Both the position numbers and the translations under genes were made by a program. Under the pieces are notes generated by a model, which made no database searches, was not told where the DNA came from, and was given only the letters and a program-made list of their open reading frames with translations. A stretch of DNA of 64,000 bases from positions 36,301,449 to 36,365,448 of the forward strand of contig JAAONU010000001.1 of the NCBI GenBank assembly GCA_012932295.1. The letters run 5' to 3'. Source of the stretch: Cyclina sinensis (Eukaryota > Mollusca > Bivalvia > Venerida > Veneridae). Positions 1 through 11,690 of this stretch are shown here, one piece after another. Each line of letters starts with the position of its first letter. The first letter of the stretch is position 1.

Positions 1-1196
1 AATGAGCTCACACATCATTAAAGAGCTGAACAGAAAAAAATGACTATCACTGTGGTACTTCAGAGTTGTAGCTAATAACTTCCAACATGTACACACGAAC
101 ACGTTCGTAATAAAAAGATGCAATGTATGAAAAATAAAATGGTGAAAAGGTAACATCGTAAAGACGACATAGCTTTCTGTTTTCCAAATCTAATTGTAAA
201 AGATACAAATTACCTTTTGGATAGAATCAAAGTTGTCAAGATCTTTGACAATAAAAAGTCTCTTTTGACACTGGAATAATTCATTTTGAGCGACGCAGTT
301 TTATACCTTCTAAATTTACTCACAGCATCTTCTACTTTTCTTGAACATTGCTTTTTTACGAAGCTGAAATCTTATATCAGAGTATTTCAGGCATATAACG
401 ACCTTAAGTCGATGTCATCTGTTTCTTAAAATTGCGACCTTCCTGTAAATCATTTCTACGCCCGACAGCTACCGTTCTCATTACATAAAAAGTGATAGCC
501 TGTTGACGTCTGGGTTTTATCAAGTAATTAGAAAAGAACTTTTATGTCTAGTTACACGGCAAGATATGGGGATTTCTCTGAGAAAAATGGTAATCTCAAC
601 CGGACAGTTAATTTGCTTAAAAATTACCGTCTAAATGAAAAACGTACATCCGTAAGGCTTCGGGACACATCATTTATCATTACAGCAATACGCTTTGGCG
701 CAATTCTTGTTTGTTGAATAGATAATGTGTCTCCGAGTGTAGAAAAATATAAAAATAATACTCAAGCACACAGAAAAAAATGTTGCTAGACAATAATGCT
801 CGACATACTACTGCTATATTTATATCTTACGTTTCTGTTATTTGTTAGAAAAAGAGAAAAAAAAACATAGAAAAACTTATTCACTAAATCACTAAATCAC
901 TAAAAGATCACTTTGCTTCTTCATCGTTTCGTTATTTATCATTCGCATATTTTATTTCATTAGATATATAACATAACAAATGTTTGTATTTTGCTATATG
1001 CAATTATGTACCGACTAATTACTTCGAATGAGATAGTCTATGCTGATAAAGGATTAATTCATTTTATGTTCAGTATAATAAATGCATATATCTAAAACAT
1101 ATCTGAGCTAAACTTCCTTAATCGAGTGCTTTTTATTTGTGTAGTATAAACATCTTAATTATGTAAATTTATGTCTATAAAGTTGTGCGCAAAGGG
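1..1196. other. AT-rich sequence without a recognisable gene
   Basis: No open frame with recognisable protein similarity, no RNA gene and no transposon end were seen. The sequence is AT-rich with homopolymer runs and looks like intronic or intergenic DNA. Confidence 0.5.
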
Positions 1197-1261
1197 GTAA
1201 AACTTTTGCTAAAGCCAAGTTATTATGTTGTAAAACTTTTGCCAAAGCCAAGTTATTATAC
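1197..1261. repeat. Two-copy 33 bp tandem repeat
   Basis: A unit beginning gtaaaacttttg and ending aagccaagttattat occurs twice head to tail at 1197 and 1230, with one internal substitution (gctaaagcc versus gccaaagcc). It is a simple local duplication with no sign of function. Confidence 0.85.
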
Positions 1262-3890
1262 TGAACATGTTGTGGTACCATCACAACAAAAACTGAATCA
1301 TTTAGTAAAACATAATATAAAGGTATTTTACTTACTAATCAACAACTTATTATAAATGTCATGGCTCTGTCACGAGTATTACATTTTTACATTCTGCTTA
1401 TTTTCATTTCATAAAGTAAGCTGATAAGCAGCCAGCCAAAACCAGCTTTTCACAGCGTCCGAACAACTAGAGGTCTCTGACAATATTGTTGTGATGTCAA
1501 ATCAGAATTCCATATGAAGTGGAAATAACGATTTCCAAACAGACTAGAATAAAATTGTTAAGATTTTTTTCTAAGTAGTCATAAAATGTCATCAGACTTT
1601 AACTTGTCATAAAAAGAACGGGGTTTCTGGTCATGGTAAAAAAAATGTTCAACAAATACATGTCATGTGTCCGTCTACCGATAGTCCACTTGTAAATGTA
1701 TACTACAAATCACCGGGAATTCTGCCTACTATTATGTTCTTTTCCGCTCCTCACATCATTAGTACATATATGATTTAAATATAGCTTGTCACAAATAGTG
1801 TTCATGTTAAGGCAATATGTCTCATATCACCCATCCCTTTGTGCATCTTAATGTCCGACCGTGTTTAACACTAAATATACAATACTGTCTACGTCTAAAC
1901 GTGTGTCTGCTCGTAAACTCACTTGATTACTGAATTTTTCATATGACTCGGCACAACTGTTCAGTATATTAAAGAACCATGACACAATGCGTCTGTCCGA
2001 CTGTCTGTTTATCATCTGTACTACCAATAAGATAATACTGCTTATCTGTTTGTGTTTGCTCTGTAACCCATTAGTACATAACCTGATTTTGTAATTTCTT
2101 GGAACAATGTTCATCACGCTCTCACAAATTGTTTGTCCAAACTTCTGTAATTCTGTCCTTCATTCGTACTGACGACCTGTATGTCTGTGTCCTGAATTTT
2201 CATTTCATTTAAAAAGAACTGCTTCAAGCCGAACGGATTTAACACAACACAATACTCTTGTTTACTAATAGTGACAACTCTTGTTAGAAATTTCTTATCA
2301 CAACCAGTAAATAAAGTTACCACAATATGAAAATGATCAATATCAAAGGTTTGTTTTCAACAAGTTACTTCGTCTATGAAATGCTGATACCTAAGTATTT
2401 AAAATCAAGCAGGGTCTCTTTCAACATATAGTCATGCAATGTATATGTACCAATTACAGACCAAATACAGACAATATTCTTTTTTATTGACTGTAAAGAC
2501 TACGGAGAGACAGATAGAATGTTTGCGACATACAACAATTAGGTGAATATTTGTGCCTTATATTTTTTTAATACTGCGATGTACGTATGACAAAAATGGT
2601 AAACAGTAATCTATATGAATTGGTGGTACAAACAACGGATCGACAAGACAGACGGACTATCTGGTGATGAATTGTGCAAAGTTATTTTCAAACTTCTTTT
2701 TATTTACCACAGGGATACAGAGCAGAAACGAACCTGCAGTGTTTATTAAACTTAGAAACCTAGACTTTTGAATTTTGATGAAAATTTGTAGAACCTTATA
2801 TCAAAATCCTATAAAGAATGGCACAGATACAAAGAGGACACATACTATAACGGACAGATGGATGGACAAAGGCATTGACAGTCAGACGGACTAATAGTCA
2901 GACAGACGGTGAGATTACTACATTCTCTCCTATTGAGCTATACGAAAGACAAACGATCTTTATCGTCTTATAATCTGTGTTTATTACTCTGGTGACATAG
3001 TGATGGAGTAATGAATGTCATGTTACAAGAATTTTGTATTAAAAGAAGATCTGTATCAGTGCTCGAGAAGTCCACGAATGCTAGTCAGAAAAGGATATTT
3101 CATTATTCAGCTTGTTTCATACAAAGAAGACCATGAAGTTTATAGAATAAAGCCCACAAAAAAGACAAAAAGATCCAAAGAAAAGCACATGGGAAGATAC
3201 TACACGAATGAGAAATGCTTAGAAATCGTTTTCTGTATACAATATAGACTCCAAATGAATATAGCTCTTGGCTGCTACTTCTGTCTAGCTTAAGTGACAA
3301 AATTACGGAGAATACTCGACATAAGCGCACAAAAATCAACAGGACGATTTTTTTTCTGTGACAATTTGATTTCCGTCCCTTTTACATGCGTAAGTATTTG
3401 TTGTATTGCTTATTTATGCAGATTTAATTTACTTTTTGATTGCTAAACCATTTTATAAGAATGTTTCCTGTCTTAAACACTATTATCATGTAGATGTTTT
3501 CACCAGCTTCTCTTCTGTTATGTAAGAAGTAGTTGTGTTTACGGAATGGCTGTCTATGCAAATTCTGGCCTATTTTTATAGAGAAATCCAGCGTGCAGCA
3601 AAGAAATTGTCTATATTCTCGATTGCATGTACAGTTGTTTTTATTGGTCAAAAACTAGAAAACTACACAATTCAGTTATGTAAGAACTTGTGACGTACAA
3701 TTACGCATTTAGTCATAAGCGATTCATAAAAACAACTTCATTTTTAAAAAATCGGTCGCATAGTATCATAATATAAAAAAGAATATTGTCGGCTGTCTTT
3801 GCCAATGTCGTAACTGTGTTAATTATTTTGCGCGATTGTTTCCTCGTCGGTTACCCCCCGGTACGTATTCCATACAACTACATAATGCAC
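1262..3890. other. Unique AT-rich stretch, no gene seen
   Basis: Short open frames at 1848-2117 and 2114-2323 (minus) and 3015-3293 (plus) match no family I know. Fragments such as gtcagacggactaatagtcagacagacgg near 2880-2910, in pieces like gtcagacagacgg, recall the GAC/CTG-rich stretches common in bivalve dispersed repeats. No clear boundaries could be drawn. Confidence 0.4.
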
Positions 3891-4206
3891 CATGGGACAA
3901 TGGACTGACTCGTTTACATGAATATTAATGAGCAGAGTGAAGCCGAAGTTACTCTTCGTCCAATGATATTCCACGTTACAAATAAAAATTCTTCAATTTT
4001 GAAGGTTGATTTTTAACGTCAAACAGGGATGTTGTTACTTTAAATGGATTTATTTCCCAGAATTTTAAACATTCCTGTGTGTTAAAATGTACCGAGTAAT
4101 TCAATTGGCTAAGACTGTAAAAGGATATATCACGGAAACCAATGAAAATACGTCAATACATGTAGTTATTCATGAGTGCAAAATATTCGGAACCAATTGT
4201 CCCACT
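3891..4206. mobile_element. Possible MITE with imperfect terminal inverted repeats
   Basis: The left end (catgggacaatgg, 3891) and the right end, read on the minus strand (cagtgggacaattgg, from 4206 down), share about a dozen matching bases. A second matching block (catgaata) lies about 25-35 bp inside both ends. The interior of about 315 bp has no open frame. This would be a decayed non-autonomous DNA transposon. No target-site duplication is visible, so a chance match remains possible. Confidence 0.3.
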
Positions 4207-5070
4207 GTCGAACGTTAGTTTCCGGCGATGCAGTACTCGCGGCTTAAAACCGTTTCCAACGATTTTCACCCCTATATCTGATCAAAAACTGTAGTAACTT
4301 GTAAATATCACGGTATACTTCTCGTAAAATCTGTGTCATAATTCTACCCGAAATAAATACTTATGTATTGGTTTTTATGTGGAAGATAGAAATGTTTTCG
4401 TTAGCAATGATCAATGATAAACAATAATACATTTGATATTACTTATTTTAACATAATAATTGTTGAAACTTTATAAATAGCCTGATAGTGATATGTGAAT
4501 ATTCGATCGTCTGCTTAGATTTTGAACTTTCGGCACTGCTTGAAAGAAAGCTTAGTGAGGCGGCGGCAAATGATCGTGCTCTAATTAAGACCAGTTGGGA
4601 TTTAGCAAAACAAATCAGCATCAAGTAACAGTTACCTTTACGGGCAGTAAATAGTTTTAGTCGTTCTTGATCTCATTTATGCTTCTTTCGTCTCTGATAA
4701 CTTACATGCCTACTGACTGCTCTTGGCAAAATAGACATTCAGAGAAATTCTAGTTTTTAACTGCAGCTTCAGTGTTATGATTGAAGAGTGTCCTGAAAAA
4801 TATTTGCAAAAAATGTAGTTTTGAGACCAGAAACGCTGCAATGCAAGGAAACCAGATTTCCAGCAATATCAACAATTTAAGCAATTATTATTATAATAAT
4901 ATTTCCGAAGTGTAGAATTGAACTATTTCACTGCTTAACTTTAAGGTAGAATTGATTCCTTTCCATAAAAGGTACGATGATCTTCGCCTTTACGCCACTG
5001 ACCTCTTAAGCAATCCCCAGAGAGGTAATAGTTTATGCTACCGTGAAGTCAAGTCTTAATGAAAAACGCC
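4207..5070. other. AT-rich stretch, no gene seen
   Basis: No open frame, repeat or RNA gene could be supported here. Confidence 0.45.
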
Positions 5071-5237
5071 GGGGAGTTAGAGAGCAAGAGGTTAGAGCGC
5101 CGGACTCCCGATCCAAAAGTCGCTGGTTCGAATCCAGTGACTCCGCATCCACAAGTTCGGCAATAGTACTGGTTCGATCACAGAAAGCAGTCATCGCGTG
5201 AGATTAATCTAAGTTGCATAACAAACAAATGAAGAAC
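5071..5237 (+). mobile_element. tRNA-derived SINE, copy 1
   Basis: The first ~76 bp fold roughly as a tRNA. The acceptor strands at 5071-5078 and 5139-5146 pair with one mismatch. A D-arm/A-box-like agagcaagagg is followed by an anticodon-loop position reading CCC and an exact pol III B box ggttcgaatcc (5125-5135). The anticodon stem has two mismatched pairs, so it is not a working tRNA. The next ~90 bp (agtactggttcgat ... gcagtcatcg ... gattaat) match the tail of the copy at 19.9 kb, which shows a shared tRNA-unrelated body. Together these define a tRNA-headed SINE transcribed by RNA polymerase III and mobilised by a LINE. The 3' end is not sharply defined. Confidence 0.65.
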
Positions 5238-5305
5238 GCCAAAATACTGAAAACTTACAATGTCTTCGGCACGGATTTCGATAATCAAAACTTCAATGTG
5301 TGGAA

Positions 5306-5395
5306 GTAATACACGAAACCAAACAGAGCCCTTGTCACGTTACATGATCGTAATACACGAAACCAAACAGAGCTCTTGCCACGTTACATGATCGT
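5306..5395. repeat. Two-copy 44 bp tandem repeat
   Basis: A 44 bp unit starting gtaatacacgaaaccaaaca and ending gttacatgatc occurs at 5306 and 5350 with only two differences, so it is a recent local duplication. It lies just downstream of the SINE. Confidence 0.9.
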
Positions 5396-6374
5396 TATAA
5401 ATGAAGTTATTACCAATGTTTGACACATTTCCTATACATCATGTCGATTCGACAGTCTCTTCTCCAATAACATCAAAGCTTTAGGGGAAATAAACAAAGT
5501 ATAAATTATTCTATATGACTGCTTGCTCGCTTATCTTAAGGAGGGTTGTTCTATTAGCTCGATGTTCAGAAAGATACTAAGAGAAATAGCTTATCCTTTT
5601 CTACTTTGTCGTTTAAAAAACCGACAGTTCATCTTTGTTCAATTAGTGGAGCAGATCAATAGAGTGAACGTTTTAAAAATGCCTAGCGTATTTATGCTGA
5701 TCTCTTAAAATAATGTAAAACGAAACATCGTTTTCATTCCTGCAGATTTGTAAATATGAGATTTTATTTATTTGTGTGAATAATTTAAGTGTTTGTTAGA
5801 AACGTAATTAGTTGTACACACTTGTTAATTTATCGTCGTAAGTTAAGCTGGACCTTAAATTAATTAAGCTATCAGACATACAAGTAGATAGGCTTCACCA
5901 TTTCTTTAAAATCAGAGCTCTGTAACCCAGTGATCCTTTTATGAAACTTTTTCGGACTATTTGACCACAGACATGCAGGTTCTTCAACCAGGTCACCAGC
6001 TCAACTCAAAGAAAAATCTTAGGAACAGTCAATCGATCAAAACTAGAGCGTAATCGTAAATATCTCCAACAAAATTTGTTATTTTTATTTTTAAGCAATA
6101 TTCACCGGTAAAACAGGTTTAGTGTTATGACCCTTGTAGAGATATCACCTTCAATGTTACACCAGTTAACTCTACATTCTGGAAAAGTCAGTAACTCTTG
6201 TATGGATAGAAAAGCTTAGTTTAACATGATAGTCTCCCTTAAAGCGATAATCAATACACAATAACATCGACACGTAAATTTTTTGTCGAGTCCGCTTGCG
6301 GTGAGTTCAACAGAGCTGTCACAATGGCAGTTTGGTGTGTGTGCGTGCGTTAGTGTGTATATGGAAAAACTTAA
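5396..6374. other. Unique sequence, no gene seen
   Basis: A 61-codon open frame at 5523-5708 shows no recognisable family. No RNA gene or transposon end was identified. Confidence 0.4.
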
Positions 6375-7345
6375 TTACCATGGTACTTTTGTTCACCTTG
6401 ATGAGACGTCGTGCATGTGCAAGACCTGCGTACTTAACTTGAAGGTCAAGGTCTTATTAACATGTTTTTATATCAATTTTGTCTGAAAAATTAATTACTC
6501 TTAAAGTATAAAAGCTACCTACTTTGTCAGTAAATAGATCTTGATGACATGGTGACATGGAGTGCGCCGTGCAAGAACAATAGTTCTGTATTATTTATTT
6601 TAATAATTATTTCCCTTTATTGATTTTTTTGTCTGGAGCAAAACATAATAACTATAAAAAAGACTTTGTTGAAACTTTATACAGGGATAGAGAACAATTA
6701 GAGAAAGAACATAGAACAAGACCTACAACTCTACCCGATCTAGATTTTGAATCAATTCCTTTCTAAAGCCTCTGTCTGGCATTGCTTGTACCGGCTGTTC
6801 CTTCTCCATAGACACAAGAATTTTTAAATACCTTGGCTATTTTGTTCACCTTTTTGAGACATGTGCAAGATCTGCGCCCCTAACTTAAAGGTCAAGGCCA
6901 CAGTGACATGTTCATATATGTAAATTTTGTCAGGGCTATTGCTCTTAAAGTATAAAAGCCACATACTGGAAATTTTGCCAGAAGACAGATCTTGATTAGA
7001 TGAAGTGCACTTTGCAATAACCATAATTCTGTCGTATCTATTTTTATGATTATTTCTCTTCATTGATTTTTCCCGGAGCAAAACTCAATAACTGTAAGAA
7101 GGAATTTGTTGAAACTTCACACATAGACAGTGAACAATAAGATGAAGTGCAGAGTACAAGACTCATAACTCTGCAAAGCTCTGATTTTGAATTAATACTC
7201 TTTGTAAATAATTCATTTTTATAGCGCATTTCTCACGTTTTTAGAAGGACATTGTTCAAACTTCATGCAGTGATAAGGGACATTTACCAAAAGTGCTCTG
7301 ACCAAGGAGCATAACTCTGCAAGTCTATTCCTCATTTTTTGTTCT
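6375..7345. repeat. Degenerate ~450 bp tandem repeat, two copies plus a partial third
   Basis: Blocks starting at about 6375 and 6828 share an ordered series of matches: ttgttcacctt, gagac, aaggtcaaggtc, cttaaagtataaaag, tagatcttgat, then a line of attattt ... ttgattttt ... ggagcaaaac. A partial third block follows at about 7200-7345 (gtttttagaaggacattgttcaaactt; aaggagcataactctgcaa). The style (short phrases such as 'ggagcaaaac', 'aactctgcaa' recurring) is that of bivalve dispersed repeats. The open frames at 6283-6486 and 6824-7081 lie in this repeat and are not genes. Confidence 0.7.
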
Positions 7346-8915
7346 TTTGCACCCGGCGGGATCGACGTTGCCCATAGTTTTTTTAACTCAATCCTACATT
7401 TTCACAAAAACAAGTTCACCATACACCTAAACATAATTATATTGCCCACCACAGCAGTATTACAAACTGAAAATGTGTGTCTTGTTAAATTTGAATTTAA
7501 GTAAGCTTGTTCTAAGAAACTAAACCATTCAATGAATGTGCTGCTCACGTGAAGGGTTTTCGTTGTACAGTTTTTTCTTCTGCAAGTAATTCATCCCTGA
7601 TGCCAAAACCTGTTTTTGTATTGCCTGTTTTTCGTACATTTGAATATCTAGAGATTCAATAACATATTATGAGAATGTTTCCTGCCAACAACATTCTTGA
7701 TTTAGCATTGTTTTCCTGTTTTATGAAATTCCAACGTCTGATCTTTCGAAATAAATCAGCTTCTCTTTTTTTCATTTCATAATTTACTATAACATTTAAA
7801 AGAATTTACTACGACAGAGAAAAATACGTATTTTTGAGCAAAAGCCTATTTAATTATATTAAAGCTGTATCACGGTGGCAAGCCACCATGTCACCCTCGA
7901 AACTTACATAAGGCAAATCATGATATGTAGTTACGGTAGGTACTAAACAGAAACATACAAAAGTCTTATAATAAACATATCACATTCGAAATATTTCACT
8001 CACTCTGCAAACCACCTTAGATTGATAAACATATATTTCGAAACGCATAAGTGATAACAAATATAATCACAGCCAGTGCGCTATGCTTAGGTCTCGTAAT
8101 TAAATTTAGCTTGTTATTTTTATTTCCATGCTTTAATGAAAAATAAAGTTTGTTGAACGGTACGTTAACGCTCCTTCCTAAAAAAACAAGTCAAAACCAA
8201 GCGTATTAAATCATGTTTGGTTACACAAGCAGATGCCTGTAATACCTGATGCCTTTTAACTTGAGACAGGTGATTCACCGACGGTAATACACTGAAATAT
8301 AATGACTACTGTCTCGCGGTACTTGCATCAGATTTCTTCTCACTGAATTCATGAAATTAACAGACAATGCGGTAATTTTTCAACTTAAATTTGCTTATTA
8401 AACAAAACACGTCGAGAGTTGAATGCGTCAAGGTATTTACTTCAAGTGAATAACAAAGTTGATACCTGTCGCTTTTACCTCTCAATGTGCGAACTCGAAA
8501 ACACATTGTCGTGGATAAGCATTTAGTTTATTTAATTGATATTTATTATTCTGTACGTATATCACGTTATTCACAGTCGAGGGTAATTGTAACTGAAATA
8601 AAAAAAAAACTAAATAAAGAGCGGTATAGATTTTTAAATTGCTTAAAAAGTATTAAAAGAATTGTTCCTAATGATAGAATTTCAAAAGTGTTATTCTGTT
8701 AATTGTTTTAATGATGAGGAAAAATTTGGTTATTCAATGTATGGTTGATTGTAACTGTAACAGGATTGTAGATTGTTTTATTGTTATCACTATTGCTATT
8801 TCAGGTTGAAAATTGACACACTGAAAAATTTATCAAAATGTGTAAGCCTTTTAAGCACAAGGCAGTACATATTTAAATTATATACACTGTCAATGTACTA
8901 TTTAAATGTAAAGCA
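7346..8915. other. Unique sequence; part is duplicated at 13.4 kb
   Basis: No gene was seen. About 7500-7800 resembles 13390-13760 (see the repeat entry there). A small perfect hairpin, ggtggc-aa-gccacc, lies at 7873-7886. The frame at 8487-8702 is lysine- and isoleucine-rich chance sequence. Confidence 0.4.
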
Positions 8916-9990
8916 GATGCTCAGGGTGAGCTATTGGGATCATCCAGTTTCCGCCGTCCGTCGTCAAATTTTACCTCTGACACATCCTCCAAAACCACGA
9001 GACATTTTTAACCAAACTAAAATGATATGTTTCTTATACAGCCCTTTTATAAAATTCCTCAAGCCGTCCAGCTCAATTGCACATTAGGGCTGCAAAAGCA
9101 AAAAAAAAAAAGAAATAAATCAAACAACATTTTCTCCTTAACTGCAAGGTTATTTTCCACAAAATTTCACAAAAAATGTTGCGTACATAGCATTCAATTA
9201 AAATTGCTCAAATAGTTTCACTCCATTGCAAAAAATAGCCGCCAGAGCTAAAATAGATTTTCATTAATATTTAGCTTCAATGACATCTGCTCCAAAACCA
9301 CAAGGCCATTTTTAACCAAACTAAAAGAAATGTTCTTTATATTGCCCTTTTCTAAAATTGCTCAAACTATTTCACTCCATTGCACAACAGAGCTGCAAAA
9401 GCTAAAAAGAAAATTCAAACAGCAACTCCTTCATAAATGCAAGGCCTTTTTCTATCAAAATTCACAGAAATGTCCTATACATAACACTCTATTAAAAATA
9501 CTTAAATGGTTCTGCTTCATTACACAAAAAGACCGCCAGAGCTTAAAAAAGATTTTCATTAATTAATTAAGCTTAAAATTTCATCTCCTATAAAACATCT
9601 AAGCCTTTTAACCTTACTTGACAGAAATGTTCGTCATATTGCCCTTTTCTAAAATTGGTCAAACCGTTCAGCTTCATTGCACATTAGCGCTGCAAAAGCT
9701 AAGAATAGAAAAATAATCAAACAGCATCTGTCCTCCTAAACTGCAAGGTCATTTTCCACAAAATTTCTCAAACATGTTCCTTACATAGCCTTCTATTATA
9801 ATTGCTAAAATAGTTCCGCTCCATGCACAAAATGGCCGTCAGAGCTAAAAATAGATTTTCTTCAATATTTAGCGTCAAATGACATCTTATCCAAAACCGC
9901 AAGGCTATTTTTAACCAAACTTGACAGAAACGTTCCTTATATTGCCCTTTCATAAAATTGCTCAAACCGTTGAGTTAATTCCTAAATCAC
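8916..9990. repeat. Dimeric tandem repeat, ~303 bp unit of two ~150 bp halves
   Basis: The phrase ttttaaccaaact or a close variant recurs at about 9009, 9313, 9607 and 9911, giving a ~300 bp period over a bit more than three units. Within each unit two half-units resemble each other: both run 'acagaaatgttc ... cattgcacaa ... gagctaaaa', so the basic monomer is about 150 bp and the array is a dimer. The left edge (gggtgagctattgggatca ... cgtccgtcgtcaa, 8924-8970) is a typical bivalve repeat end. Open frames at 8773-9566 and 9768-9965 are by-products of this array. Confidence 0.75.
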
Positions 9991-10218
9991 CTAACAAAAT
10001 GTACAATGCGAAAAGGTCACTGTTCTTAGTTTGGTTCAAATTGTCACTATATCTTTTTGTAAAAGAAGAGTAAGAGAGGTTCATTAGCGTTCTCTGAAAA
10101 ATTATGTCTATCTTATTTTCTGTATTTCAGCTATTTATAAAACGACACTGTTATTGAAGGCTAATTTTAAAGATATGGCCTTCAAATCATGAGGTTTAAC
10201 TTCAGTCAGTTTGATAAA

Positions 10219-11690
10219 CAACAAGAGGGCCATGATGGCCCTGGATCGCTCACCTGAGTACTTTGGCTGTAGGTTTGCTGTTAAGCAGTATTTCATTTTT
10301 TAATTGAAATATTTAAGTGCCTACAAACCAAATATGTAAAATATCAGTCAATAAATAAAGGCTCTATGACAGTAAGTAGAAATATTAACCTTGACCTTGA
10401 CCCAGTGACCTCAAACCCTACCCATGGGTAGAGGTCCATGCAATGAACCTATATATTGAATATCAAAGATATTTGTCTATAAATGAAGGCTCTATGGGGT
10501 ACAGTAAATAAATCTATATTTAGCACCGTGACCTTAAACCTAATCTAATAATTTGAAAAAGCTTGATAAAGCTTGCTTCATGCCAAATTTTAAAATTCTA
10601 GGCCTTGTGGTTTCAGACAAGAAGATTTTTAAATGTTTCCTTTTTCAAATATTAAAGGCCCGCGGGGAGTGGCCAAATTTTGACCCCAGGGCCAACATTT
10701 AAACAATATTGGTAAAGGTTCTTTACACAATACTCAACACCAAATATCTAAGGTCTAGACCTATATGTTTTGGAGAAAAATTATTTTTTATGTTTTTCCT
10801 ATATAAATCTATGTAAACCAAGAGAACCCTGGGGCGGGGCCAATTTTGATCCAGGGAATATTATTTGAAGAAACATGGTAGACATCCTCTAGACAATGCT
10901 ACATACCAAATATCTAAGCTGTTGGCATTGAGGTTTCCAGTAACAAGATTTTTAAAGATTGCCTTTTTTTACATATTAAGGGCCCCCGGGGCGGGGCCAA
11001 TTTTGACCCCGGGGCCAACATATAAACAATAGTGGTAAAGGTTCTTTACACAATACTCTACACCAAATATATAAGGTCTAGTCCTATTAGTTTCGGAGAA
11101 AAATGATTTTTTCATGTTTTTCCTATATAACTATATATAAACCAAGAGAACCCTGGGGCGTGGCCAATTTTGACCCAGGGGACATAATTTGAACAAACTT
11201 GGTAGACATCTACTAGACAATGCTACATAACAAATATCTAAGCTGTAGGCATTGTGGTTTCTGAGAAGAAGATTTTTAAAGATTTCCTATATAAGTCTAT
11301 GTAAATTGAAGTGACCCCTGGGGCGGGGCCAATTTTGACCCCATAGAAATCATTTGAACAATTTTTGAAGAGTTCCATTAGAGGGTGCTTAATGCCAAAT
11401 ATCTAAGCTCTAGGCCTGTGGTCTCAGACAAGAAGATTTTTAAAGTTTTTCCTTTAGGTTGCAATGGCAACCAGAATTGATTTCTTTGAATATCTTTGGA
11501 AGAGCTTTATGCAAGGAACATCCATGGCAAGTTTCATCAACTTTGGCCCAGTTGTTTAAGAGGAGATGTTGTTTAAAGCAAAAGTTGACGACGCACTGAC
11601 GCACGACGGACACAGGGCGATCCTAAAAGCTCACCATGAGCACAAAGTGATGCCGCAGGCAACAACTATCTCCAACACTCTAGAGATGAT
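10219..11690. repeat. Bivalve dispersed repeat with internal ~324 bp tandem units
   Basis: The element opens with agagggccatgatggccc followed by a gctcacctgag block and closes near 11655 with aaagctcaccatgagc, a start and end I recognise from bivalve repeats. The inside is tandem: 'ggccaattttgacccc ... gtaaaggttctttacacaatact ... caccaaatat' occurs at about 10670 and again 324 bp later at about 10994, with further partial units to 11450 (aagatttttaaa at 10621, 10942, 11268, 11431). It has no coding capacity. The mechanism of mobility is not visible from the sequence. Confidence 0.75.

Noticed and set aside
5071..5146. A functional tRNA with anticodon CCC
   Set aside because: The anticodon stem has two mismatches and the acceptor stem one, and the sequence continues into a body shared with another copy, so it is a SINE head.
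7873..7886. Perfect hairpin ggtggc-aa-gccacc as a terminator or transposon end
   Set aside because: It is isolated, has no partner end or U-tract context, and is short enough to arise by chance.
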